In this document: piece by piece, positions 18,199 to 26,025 of the stretch
Layout of the letters: each line of letters starts with the position of its first letter
How positions within the stretch are numbered: the stretch's first letter is position 1
Assembly (NCBI RefSeq): GCF_001652915.1
Contig: NZ_BBQI01000029.1
Coordinates: 1-49,374 of the forward strand
DNA from: Cupriavidus sp. D384
GTDB lineage: Bacteria > Pseudomonadota > Gammaproteobacteria > Burkholderiales > Burkholderiaceae
DNA: 49,374 nt
Direction: 5' to 3'
Translations under genes and position numbers: made by a program
Notes under the pieces: generated by a model
The model's database searches: none
What the model was told of the DNA's origin: nothing
What the model saw: only the letters and a program-made list of their open reading frames with translations

Positions 18199-19320
18199 TC
18201 AATACTTCCAGAAGATCTGCTGCAGTGCCTTCGGGTCGTTGGTCCTGGTCAGTGCCAGCGCCGTCAGGATGCGTGCCTTCTGCGGCAACTGGTCGTCCGT
18301 GACGATCCAGTTGTACTTGTCGTCCGGCTGCTCGGCGTTGCGCACCACGATGCCGCTGCCGGTGCGCGAGGCGCGCACCACCTGCACGCCCCTGGCCTGC
18401 GCGGCCTTGAGCGGTTCGACCATGTAGTCGCCCACGCTGCCGTTGCCGGTGGCGGCGTACACGATGGCCTTGGCGCCGTTCTTCACGGCCGCGTCGATGC
18501 TGGCCGGATTCACGTTACCGTAGGCGTAGACCACGGCCACTTCGGGCAGCTTGTCGATCTTGTCGATATCGAACTCGGTCTGCAGCGTGTGCGGGCGGGC
18601 CACCGTGCGGTAGTACAGCGTGCGGCCTTCCACCACGTAGCCCAGCGGGCCGAACGGCGAGCGGAACGTCTCGGTCTTGAACGTGTTGCTCTTGGTCACG
18701 TCGCGCCCGGTGTGGATTTCATCGTTGAGCACCACCAGCGTGCCCTTGCCCTTCGAGTCCGGGTTCGATGCCACCAGCACGGCGTCGTACAGGTTCAGCG
18801 CGCCGTCGGCGCCCAGCGCCGTGCCCGGACGCATCGAGCCAACCACCACCACGGGCTTGTCGCTCTTGAGTGTCAGGTTCAGGAAGTACGCGGTTTCCTC
18901 GATCGTGTCGGTGCCATGGGTGATGACGATGCCGTCCACGTCGGGCTGCTTGAGCAGTTCCGACACGCGCTTGCCCAGCTTCAGCAGGCGCTCGTTGTTG
19001 AAGCTCTCGGAGCCGATCTGGAAGATCTGTTCGCCCTTGACGTTGGCGACCTTCGAGATTTCGGGCACCGAGGCAATGATCTTGTCGACCGGCACCACGG
19101 CGGACTGGTAGGCCGCGGTGTTGGTGGCCGATGCACCCGCGCCAGCGATGGTGCCGCCGGTGCCGATGATGACGATATTGGCCTTGCGCGCTTCAGCCGT
19201 GGTGCCGGCGGGTGCGGTGGCGCTGGCCGAAGGGGCCAGTTGCGCGTGCGCGGTGCCGGTCAGCAGTGCTGCGGACAGCAGCAGGGTGGCAAGGGTGGTG
19301 AGCCTGGCAGGTCGTTGCAT
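18199..19320 (-). CDS. ansB: Type II (periplasmic) L-asparaginase
   Basis: A 373-residue asparaginase/glutaminase with a cleavable signal peptide (cut after about residue 26, TAHA/QLAP). The first nucleophile is Thr54 in IIGTGGTIAG, and the second catalytic set is in THGTDTIEETA; VVGSMRPGTALGADG and GNGSVG match type II enzymes. It hydrolyses asparagine (and often glutamine) to aspartate and ammonia in the periplasm. The ATG at 19320 has a perfect GAGGAGA ribosome site. The gene is followed by the convergent thioesterase and preceded by the prp operon terminator, so it is transcribed alone. Confidence 0.93.
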   Translation of the reverse strand: MQRPARLTTLATLLLSAALLTGTAHAQLAPSASATAPAGTTAEARKANIVIIGTGGTIAGAGASATNTAAYQSAVVPVDKIIASVPEISKVANVKGEQIFQIGSESFNNERLLKLGKRVSELLKQPDVDGIVITHGTDTIEETAYFLNLTLKSDKPVVVVGSMRPGTALGADGALNLYDAVLVASNPDSKGKGTLVVLNDEIHTGRDVTKSNTFKTETFRSPFGPLGYVVEGRTLYYRTVARPHTLQTEFDIDKIDKLPEVAVVYAYGNVNPASIDAAVKNGAKAIVYAATGNGSVGDYMVEPLKAAQARGVQVVRASRTGSGIVVRNAEQPDDKYNWIVTDDQLPQKARILTALALTRTNDPKALQQIFWKY

Positions 19321-19429
19321 GATTCTCCTCTTGTCGGCACGGTGCTGATTCTTGTGGAAACAGCATGGGCCGCTTTTGATTGGTTCGTCGAGCCGCCGCG
19401 AGCCGCAATGGTTCGCCAACGGAGCGAGA

Positions 19430-19435
19430 ACTATA
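19430..19435 (-). promoter_or_regulatory. Possible -10 box of the asparaginase gene
   Basis: TATAGT on the minus strand about 110 bp before the ATG. A good -35 is not visible. This lies in the 328-bp gap 19321-19648, which otherwise contains the prp terminator and an 11-bp repeat cluster and no gene. Confidence 0.25.
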
Positions 19436-19498
19436 ACCACGCGTCGATGTTGCGTCGACAACTACAACAGAATCCTTGCAACCCGGAAACGTATGCCA

Positions 19499-19539
19499 GA
19501 TAAGACAAAGCGGCATTCTTCAGCAAGGAAGAATGCCGC
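19499..19539 (-). terminator. Intrinsic terminator of the prp operon
   Basis: A perfect 12-bp stem GCGGCATTCTTC / GAAGAATGCCGC (19510-19539) with a 6-nt loop. On the minus strand it is followed by TTTGTCTTAT. It lies 110 bp beyond the prpF stop. Confidence 0.75.
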
Positions 19540-19576
19540 CCGGTGACGACAATTCAAGAGAAGTCTGAGCGCAACC

Positions 19577-19620
19577 CAAGGCCGCCCCAAGGCGACCACA
19601 AGGCGACCCCAACGGGCCCT
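19577..19620. repeat. Four 11-bp near-repeats downstream of prpF
   Basis: Successive units CAAGGCCGCCC, CAAGGCGACCA, CAAGGCGACCC and CAACGGGCCCT, the last more divergent. They sit between the prpF stop and the operon terminator. No function is evident. Confidence 0.6.
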
Positions 19621-19648
19621 CAGACAGGTCTGACAGCAGCGCGGCCGG

Positions 19649-20842
19649 TCAGAACGCGTCTCCTGGCACGCGCACCCAGCCTTCCATCAGCACGCGCGCG
19701 CTGCGGCTCATGATGGCCTTCTGCACGGTCCACTGGCCGTCGACCAGCGCGGCCTGGGCACCCACGCGCAACGTGCCCGACGGATGCCCGAAGCGCACGG
19801 CTTCACGCTCGCCGCCACCGGCCGCCAGGTTCACCAGCGTGCCCGGCACCGCGGCTGCCGTGCCAATGGCCACCGCCGCCGTACCCATCATCGCGTGGTG
19901 CAGCTTGCCCATCGACAGCGCGCGTACCAGCAGGTCCACGCCGCCAGCCTCCACGGTCTTGCCGCTCGACGCGGTGTAGGTGGCGGGCCTGGCCACGAAC
20001 GCCACCTTGGGCGTGTGCTGGCGCTTCTTCGCCTCGTCGATATCCTGGATCAGGCCCATGCGCCTGGCGCCGTAGGCCCGGATCGTCTCGAACATCGCCA
20101 GTGCCTTCGGATCGCCGTTGATGGCCTCCTGCAGTTCGGTGCCGGTGTAGCCGATGGCCTCGGCCTCGACAAAGATCGTCGGAATGCCGGCATTGATCAT
20201 GGTCGCCTTGAGCGTGCCCACGCCCGGTACTTCCAGGTCGTCGATGAGGTTGCCGGTCGGGAACATCGCGCCACCGCCATCGTCGCCTTCCTCGGCGGCA
20301 GGGTCCATGAATTCAAGCTGCACCTCGGCGGCCGGGAAGGTCACGCCATCCAGTTCGAAATCACCGGTTTCCTGCACCGCACCGTTGGTGATCGGCACGT
20401 GCGCGATGATCGTCTTGCCGATATTGGCCTGCCAGATCTTCACGGTCACGGTACCGTTTTCAGGAATCCGCGATGCCTCGATAAAGCCGTTGCTGACCGC
20501 GAACGGGCCCACGGCCGCCGACAGGTTGCCGCAGTTGCCGCTCCAGTCAACGAACGGCTGGTCGATCGATACCTGGCCGAACAGATAGTCCACGTCGTGG
20601 TCAGGGCGCGAGCTTTTCGAGATGATCACCGTCTTGCTGGTGCTCGACGTAGCGGCGCCCATGCCGTCGATCTGCTTGCCGTACGGATCGGGGCTGCCGA
20701 TCACGCGCATCAGCAGGCGGTCGCGCGCGTCGCCGGGCTTCTGCGCCGATTCGGGCAGGTCCTGCAGCCGGAAAAACACACCCTTGCTGGTGCCGCCCCG
20801 CAGGTACGTGGCGGGAATCTTGATTTGAGGTACGTGAGCCAT
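19649..20842 (-). CDS. prpF: 2-methylaconitate cis-trans isomerase PrpF
   Basis: A 397-residue PrpF of the diaminopimelate-epimerase-like fold. It isomerises the trans-2-methylaconitate made by AcnD so that the methylcitrate cycle can proceed. The start IPATYLRGGTSKGVFFRL and the stretch WSGNCGNLSAAVGPFAV are diagnostic. It is the last gene of prpB-prpC-acnD-prpF, 21 bp after acnD, with AGGAAAAA before the ATG. PrpF always accompanies AcnD, so its presence confirms that this organism uses the iron-sulphur route rather than PrpD. Confidence 0.95.
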   Translation of the reverse strand: MAHVPQIKIPATYLRGGTSKGVFFRLQDLPESAQKPGDARDRLLMRVIGSPDPYGKQIDGMGAATSSTSKTVIISKSSRPDHDVDYLFGQVSIDQPFVDWSGNCGNLSAAVGPFAVSNGFIEASRIPENGTVTVKIWQANIGKTIIAHVPITNGAVQETGDFELDGVTFPAAEVQLEFMDPAAEEGDDGGGAMFPTGNLIDDLEVPGVGTLKATMINAGIPTIFVEAEAIGYTGTELQEAINGDPKALAMFETIRAYGARRMGLIQDIDEAKKRQHTPKVAFVARPATYTASSGKTVEAGGVDLLVRALSMGKLHHAMMGTAAVAIGTAAAVPGTLVNLAAGGGEREAVRFGHPSGTLRVGAQAALVDGQWTVQKAIMSRSARVLMEGWVRVPGDAF

Positions 20843-20863
20843 CGTATTTTTCCTAATCAGCGG

Positions 20864-23461
20864 TCAGGCTGCCGCGCGCGACGATTCCAGGAAATCCTGG
20901 GCAAAGCGTTGCAGCACGCCGCCGGCCTCATAGATCGACACTTCCTCGTCGCTGTCCAGGCGGCACAGCACCGGCACTTCCACCTTGTCGCCGTTCTTGC
21001 GGTGGATGACCAGCGTCAGTTCGGCGCGCGGGCGGCGCTCGCCGACCACGTCGAACGTCTCGGTGCCGTCGATGCCCAGCGTCAGGCGGTTGGTGCCGGG
21101 GAGGAACTCCACCGGCAGCACGCCCATGCCGATCAGGTTGGTGCGGTGGATGCGCTCGAAGCCTTCGGCCACGATGGCTTCCACGCCGGCCAGGCGCACG
21201 CCCTTGGCGGCCCAGTCGCGCGACGAGCCCTGACCATAGTCGGCCCCGGCCACCACGATCAGCGGCTGCTTGCGGTCCATGTAGGTCTCGATGGCTTCCC
21301 ACATGCGCACGACCTTGCCTTCCGGCTCGATGCGCGCCAGCGAACCCTTCTTCACCGCGCCGTCGACCACGGCCATCTCGTTGATCAGCGTCGGATTGGC
21401 GAACGTGGCCCGCTGGGCGGTCAGGTGGTCGCCGCGGTGCGTGGCGTACGAGTTGAAGTCTTCCTCGGGCAGGCCCATCTTCGCCAGGTACTCGCCCGCC
21501 GCGCTGTTGCGCAGGATGGCGTTCGACGGCGACAGGTGGTCGGTGGTGATGTTGTCACCCAGCACCGCCAGCGCGCGCATGCCGCGCAGCGTGCGCTCGC
21601 CGGCCAGCGCGCCTTCCCAGTACGGCGGACGGCGGATATACGTGCTCTGCGGGCGCCAGTCGTACAGCGGGTCGATCGACGTATCGTTCTCGGCGTGCAC
21701 CGCGAACATCGGCTCGTAGACCTTGCGGAACTGCTCGGGCTTCACGCTCTGCCTGACGATCGCGTCGATTTCCTCGTCGCTCGGCCAGATGTCCTTCAGG
21801 TACACCGGCTTGCCGCTGGCGTCCGTGCCCAGCACGTCCTGCTCGATATCGAAGCGGATGGTGCCGGCGATGGCGTAGGCCACCACCAGCGGGGGCGATG
21901 CCAGGAACGCCTGCTTGGCGTACGGGTGGATCCGGCCGTCGAAGTTGCGGTTGCCGGACAGCACGGCCGTCGCGTACAGGTCGCGGTCGATGATCTCCTG
22001 CTGGATCTTCGGGTCCAGTGCGCCCGACATGCCGTTGCAGGTCGTGCAGGCGAACGCCACGATACCGAAACCGAGCTTTTCCAGGTCGGGCAGCAGGTTG
22101 GCTTCTTCCAGGTACAGCTCCACGGCCTTCGATCCCGGCGCCAGCGACGACTTGACCCACGGCTTGCGCGTCAGGCCGCGTGCGTTGGCATTGCGGGCCA
22201 GCAGCGCGGCGGCAATCACGTTGCGCGGGTTGCTGGTGTTGGTGCAGCTTGTGATGGCGGCGATGATGACCGCGCCGTCGGGCATCTGGCCCGGCGTTTC
22301 CTCCCACTTGCCGGCAATGCCGCGCGCGGCCAGGTCCGACGTGGGCAGACGCTTGTGCGGGTTCGACGGGCCGGCCATGTTGCGGACCACCGACGACAGG
22401 TCGAACGACAGCACGCGCTCGTATTCGGCCGTCTTCAGCGCATCGGCCCACAGGCCGGCGGTCTTCGCGTACGTTTCCACCAGTTGCACCTGGGCTTCGT
22501 CGCGGCCGGTCAGGCGCAGGTATTCGGTGGTCTGCTCGTCGATGAAGAACATCGCGGCCGTGGCGCCGTACTCGGGGGCCATGTTCGAGATCGTGGCGCG
22601 GTCGCCCAGCGTCAGGCTCGACGCGCCTTCGCCGCGGAATTCCAGATAGGCGCCAACGACCTTTTCCTTGCGCAGGAATTCGGTCAGGGCCAGCACGATG
22701 TCGGTGGCCGTGATGCCGGGCTGGCGGCGGCCGGTCAGTTCCACGCCGACGATGTCCGGCAGGCGCATCCACGACGCGCGGCCCAGCATCACGTTCTCGG
22801 CTTCCAGGCCGCCCACGCCGATGGCGATCACGCCTAGCGCGTCAACGTGCGGCGTGTGGCTGTCGGTGCCCACGCAGGTGTCGGGGTAGGCCACGCCATG
22901 GTCGGCATGGATCACGGGCGACATCTTCTCCAGATTGATCTGGTGCATGATGCCGTTGCCCGGCGGGATCACGTCGACGTTGCGGAACGCCTTCTTGGTC
23001 CAGTTGATGAAATCGAAGCGGTCTTCGTTGCGGCGATCCTCGATGGCGCGGTTCTTCTTGAACGCGTCGGGATCAAAGCCGCCACATTCCACGGCCAGCG
23101 AGTGGTCGACGATCAGCTGCACCGGCACCACCGGATTGACCTTGGCGGGGTCGCCGCCCTGGTCGGCGATGGCGTCGCGCAGGCCGGCCAGATCCACCAG
23201 CGCGGTCTGGCCCAGGATGTCGTGGCAGACCACCCGGGCCGGGAACCACGGGAAATCGAGGTCACGCTTGCGCTCGACAAGCTGCTTGAGCGAATCGGTC
23301 AGCGTGGCGGGGTCACAGCGGCGCACCAGGTTTTCGGCCAGCACGCGCGACGTGTACGGCAGTTTGTCCCAGGCGCCCGGGGAGATGTCATTGACGGCGG
23401 CGCGGGCGTCGAAGTAATCGAGCCTGGTCCCGGGCAGCGGCTTGCGGAAGGCAGTATTCAT
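20864..23461 (-). CDS. acnD: 2-methylcitrate dehydratase, Fe/S-dependent (AcnD)
   Basis: An 865-residue aconitase-superfamily enzyme that dehydrates 2-methylcitrate to 2-methylaconitate. The 4Fe-4S cysteines are in SCTNTSNP and in ACTTCNGMSG. Substrate motifs include GTDSHTPHVDALGV, VLGDNITTDHLSPSNAI and GADYGQGSSRDWAAKG. Length and order (large catalytic domains, then the swivelling domain) are normal. The ATG at 23461 gives the standard start MNTAFRKPLPGTRLDYFD; an upstream in-frame ATG would add 21 unlikely residues. It lies third in the prp operon, next to its obligate partner prpF. Confidence 0.95.
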   Translation of the reverse strand: MNTAFRKPLPGTRLDYFDARAAVNDISPGAWDKLPYTSRVLAENLVRRCDPATLTDSLKQLVERKRDLDFPWFPARVVCHDILGQTALVDLAGLRDAIADQGGDPAKVNPVVPVQLIVDHSLAVECGGFDPDAFKKNRAIEDRRNEDRFDFINWTKKAFRNVDVIPPGNGIMHQINLEKMSPVIHADHGVAYPDTCVGTDSHTPHVDALGVIAIGVGGLEAENVMLGRASWMRLPDIVGVELTGRRQPGITATDIVLALTEFLRKEKVVGAYLEFRGEGASSLTLGDRATISNMAPEYGATAAMFFIDEQTTEYLRLTGRDEAQVQLVETYAKTAGLWADALKTAEYERVLSFDLSSVVRNMAGPSNPHKRLPTSDLAARGIAGKWEETPGQMPDGAVIIAAITSCTNTSNPRNVIAAALLARNANARGLTRKPWVKSSLAPGSKAVELYLEEANLLPDLEKLGFGIVAFACTTCNGMSGALDPKIQQEIIDRDLYATAVLSGNRNFDGRIHPYAKQAFLASPPLVVAYAIAGTIRFDIEQDVLGTDASGKPVYLKDIWPSDEEIDAIVRQSVKPEQFRKVYEPMFAVHAENDTSIDPLYDWRPQSTYIRRPPYWEGALAGERTLRGMRALAVLGDNITTDHLSPSNAILRNSAAGEYLAKMGLPEEDFNSYATHRGDHLTAQRATFANPTLINEMAVVDGAVKKGSLARIEPEGKVVRMWEAIETYMDRKQPLIVVAGADYGQGSSRDWAAKGVRLAGVEAIVAEGFERIHRTNLIGMGVLPVEFLPGTNRLTLGIDGTETFDVVGERRPRAELTLVIHRKNGDKVEVPVLCRLDSDEEVSIYEAGGVLQRFAQDFLESSRAAA

Positions 23462-23481
23462 GGCGACGTGAGGACTTTGCG

Positions 23482-23525
23482 TGCCTGCCACCGCCCGGCG
23501 GATGGCCGGGCCGGGTGGCGGCACT
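23482..23525 (-). other. GC-rich imperfect hairpin between prpC and acnD
   Basis: The 81-bp gap holds an imperfect long stem pairing TGCCACCGCCCGGC with GCCGGGTGGCGGCA. There is no T-run. It may be an RNA-stability or translation-separating element within the operon. Function is inferred only. Confidence 0.4.
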
Positions 23526-23542
23526 GTTGTTGTTGCGGTAAA

Positions 23543-24700
23543 TCAGGCGCGCTTTTCGATCGGCACGAACTTCAGGTTCTCCGGGCCGGTGTAGTTGGCC
23601 GTCGGACGGATGATCTTGTTGTCGATCCGTTGCTCGATCACATGCGCGGCCCAGCCCGACGTGCGGGCGATCACGAACAGCGGCGTGAACATCGCGGTGG
23701 GCACGCCCATCATGTGGTAGCTCACGGCGCTGAACCAGTCCAGGTTCGGGAACATCTTCTTGGCGTCGGCCATGACCGTTTCCAGGCGCTCGGCGATGTT
23801 GAACATCTTCATCGAACCGGCGTCCTTCGACAGCTTGCGGGCCACTTCCTTGATCACCACGTTGCGCGGGTCGGAGATCGTGTACACCGGGTGGCCGAAA
23901 CCGATCACCACTTCCTTGTTTTCCACGCGACGGCGGATGTCGGCCTCGGCCTCGTCCGGGGTGTCGTAGCGCTTCTGGATCTCGAACGCCACTTCATTGG
24001 CACCGCCGTGCTTCGGGCCGCGCAGCGCGCCGATGCCGCCGCAGATGGCCGAGTACATGTCCGAACCCGTGCCGGCCACCACGCGGCAGGCAAACGTCGA
24101 CGCGTTGAATTCGTGCTCTGCGTACAGGATCAGCGACGTCTGCATCGCGCGCTCCCACAGCTTGCTGGGGGCTTCGCCGTGCAGCAGGTGCAGGAAGTGC
24201 GCGGCAATCGATTCGTCGTCGGTTTCCACCTCGATGCGGCGGCCGTTGTGGCTGTAGTGGTACCAGTACAGCAGCATCGAACCCAGGCTCGCCATCAGGC
24301 GGTCGGCGATATCGCGCGCGCCCGGGGTGTTGTGGTCGTCCTTCTCGGGCAGCACCGTGCCCAGCACGGAGACGCCGGTGCGCATCACGTCCATCGGGTG
24401 GGCGCTGGCCGGCACCCATTCCAGGGCGGCCTTGACGTTGGCCGGCAGGCCGCGCAGGGCCTTCAGCTTGATCTTGTAGGCGGCCAGTTCGGCCTTGTTC
24501 GGCAGCTTGCCGTGCACCAGCAGGTGGGCGATTTCCTCGAATTCGCACGTGTCGGCGATGTCGAGGATGTCGTAGCCGCGATAGTGGAGATCGTTCCCGC
24601 TACGGCCAACGGTGCACAGGGCGGTGTTGCCGGCGGCAACGCCCGACAGGGCAACGGACTTCTTGGGCTTCGGCGTGGCCAGCGGTTGAGCTTCGGACAT
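23543..24700 (-). CDS. prpC: 2-methylcitrate synthase
   Basis: A 385-residue citrate-synthase-fold enzyme that condenses propionyl-CoA with oxaloacetate. The catalytic pieces are visible: His in [17 protein letters not shown], His in GPKHGGANE, and [14 protein letters not shown]. The short length and start [31 protein letters not shown] are typical of methylcitrate synthase rather than the longer type-I citrate synthase. The ATG has AAGGAGA about 7 bp upstream. It is second in the operon, 115 bp after prpB. Confidence 0.95.
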   Translation of the reverse strand: MSEAQPLATPKPKKSVALSGVAAGNTALCTVGRSGNDLHYRGYDILDIADTCEFEEIAHLLVHGKLPNKAELAAYKIKLKALRGLPANVKAALEWVPASAHPMDVMRTGVSVLGTVLPEKDDHNTPGARDIADRLMASLGSMLLYWYHYSHNGRRIEVETDDESIAAHFLHLLHGEAPSKLWERAMQTSLILYAEHEFNASTFACRVVAGTGSDMYSAICGGIGALRGPKHGGANEVAFEIQKRYDTPDEAEADIRRRVENKEVVIGFGHPVYTISDPRNVVIKEVARKLSKDAGSMKMFNIAERLETVMADAKKMFPNLDWFSAVSYHMMGVPTAMFTPLFVIARTSGWAAHVIEQRIDNKIIRPTANYTGPENLKFVPIEKRA

Positions 24701-24815
24701 CTGGGTCTCCTTGATTCGATTTCGAGTGTTTGGGGTGCGAGCAGCCATGGTGGGGTGTCCTATTGCAGCGCAACAGACCGCATCGCAAAGAATAGCGCGA
24801 ACGTGTGCGTGATCG

Positions 24816-25724
24816 TTACCGGGCCTTGCCTTGCGCGAACAGCGCGTCGAGCTTCTGCTCGTAGGCATGGTAGTCGATCCGCTCGTAGAGTTCGGCACGC
24901 GTTTGCATGGTGTCCACCACGTTTTTCTGCGTACCGTCGCGGCGGATGGCCGCAAAGACGTTTTCGGCGGCCTTGTTGGCGGCACGGAAGGCCGACAGCG
25001 GGTACAGCGCCATGGCAACGCCCACGCTGCGCAGGTCGTCGAGCGTGAAATACGGGGTGGCGCCAAACTCGGTCAGGTTGGCCAGCACCGGCACCTTCAC
25101 GGCGTCGACGAACTTGGCATACATGTTCAGGTCGGTCATGGCTTCCGGGAAGATGGCGTCGGCGCCGGCTTCGGCGCAGGCCACGGCGCGCTCGATGGCG
25201 GCGTCCAGGCCTTCGACGGCCAGCGCATCGGTGCGGGCCATGATGACGAAGTTCTCGTCGGTACGCGCGTCGACGGCGGCCTTGATGCGGTCCACCATCT
25301 CGTCGCGGCCGACGATTTCCTTGTTCGGGCGATGGCCGCAGCGCTTGGCGCCAACCTGGTCCTCGATATGCATGGCGGCGGCGCCAAACTTGATCAGCGA
25401 GCGCGTGGTGCGTGCCACGTTGAAGGCCGACGAGCCGAACCCGGTGTCAACGTCCACCAGCAGTGGCGTGTCGCAGACATCGGTAATGCGGCGGATATCG
25501 GTCAGCACATCGTCAAGGTTCGAGATGCCCAGGTCGGGCAGGCCCAGCGAGCCTGCGGCCACGCCGCCACCCGACAGATAGATCGCGCGATACCCGGCGC
25601 GCTTTGCCAGCAGCGCATGGTTGGCGTTGATCGTGCCCGGGATCTGCAGCGGGGTCTCGTCGATCAGGGCCTGGCGGAAGCGGGCACCCGCGGAGCGGGC
25701 AAGTTCGTTGGCGGAAAAAGTCAT
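24816..25724 (-). CDS. prpB: 2-methylisocitrate lyase
   Basis: A 302-residue enzyme of the isocitrate-lyase/PEP-mutase family that splits 2-methylisocitrate to pyruvate and succinate, the last step of the methylcitrate cycle. The catalytic loop [10 protein letters not shown], the magnesium-site Asp residues in VDVDTGFG, and [12 protein letters not shown] are all present. It is the first gene of the operon, about 45 nt downstream of the predicted sigma-54 start site. The ATG at 25724 gives the standard start [18 protein letters not shown]. The short ribosome site upstream is only moderate. Confidence 0.95.
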   Translation of the reverse strand: MTFSANELARSAGARFRQALIDETPLQIPGTINANHALLAKRAGYRAIYLSGGGVAAGSLGLPDLGISNLDDVLTDIRRITDVCDTPLLVDVDTGFGSSAFNVARTTRSLIKFGAAAMHIEDQVGAKRCGHRPNKEIVGRDEMVDRIKAAVDARTDENFVIMARTDALAVEGLDAAIERAVACAEAGADAIFPEAMTDLNMYAKFVDAVKVPVLANLTEFGATPYFTLDDLRSVGVAMALYPLSAFRAANKAAENVFAAIRRDGTQKNVVDTMQTRAELYERIDYHAYEQKLDALFAQGKAR

Positions 25725-25780
25725 GGCTGGAATCTCTTGTTGGTTCAATCCTGCTTCGGGGGCAGGGGCGGCTCTATAGC

Positions 25781-25795
25781 GCAAGGGGTGTGCCA
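25781..25795 (-). promoter_or_regulatory. Sigma-54 promoter of prpBC-acnD-prpF
   Basis: On the minus strand the sequence reads TGGCAC-N5-TTGC, an exact match to the -24/-12 consensus of RpoN promoters. The predicted start is near 25769, about 45 nt before prpB. PrpR, the product of the divergent gene, is the expected activator. Confidence 0.85.
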
Positions 25796-25873
25796 GCGGG
25801 CCTGAACCGGGCCCGGGCGTAGCGCGCACGCCATTCCGGTAGGCAGAAACCCTTATGGCTCAGTGGGTTAGGT

Positions 25874-25896
25874 GATGCCGACGCACATTCGGCATC
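25874..25896. promoter_or_regulatory. Inverted repeat between the prp promoter and the enhancer
   Basis: GATGCCGA (25874-25881) and TCGGCATC (25889-25896) form a perfect 8-bp inverted repeat with a 7-nt spacer. A further CGGCATCAC copy lies about 17 bp to the right. It could bind a second regulator or be an RNA hairpin. Confidence 0.4.
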
Positions 25897-25946
25897 CACG
25901 CGGCAAGCATCCGGCATCACAAAACGGATGAAATGGGTTGCAGCCG

Positions 25947-25976
25947 TGAAATGCGTGCATTTCAAAGTTGAAATGC
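25947..25976. promoter_or_regulatory. Tandem palindromic operator, likely PrpR enhancer
   Basis: TGAAATGC (25947-25954) and GCATTTCA (25957-25964) form a perfect palindrome with a 2-bp centre. The second arm, extended as GCATTTCAA (25957-25965), forms another perfect palindrome with TTGAAATGC (25968-25976). Three half-sites thus build two overlapping dyads. A fourth, partial half-site TGAAATG lies at 25929-25935. Distance to the sigma-54 -24 box is about 150-180 bp, as expected for an enhancer; prpR starts 50 bp to the right, so autoregulation is likely. Confidence 0.75.
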
Positions 25977-26025
25977 ATCGGCCGTGCGCGCACAATCGGC
26001 AGATCGCTTCATCGTGCCCGCCGCC

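Noticed and set aside
19784..22837. Open frame of over 1000 codons antisense to prpF and acnD
   Set aside because: It crosses two well-identified genes and their gap, with no domain pattern; a GC-bias artefact.
25984..26025. GTG at 25984 as the prpR start
   Set aside because: It would add 14 residues that begin 8 bp from the palindromic operator, and the ATG at 26026 gives a more usual N terminus.
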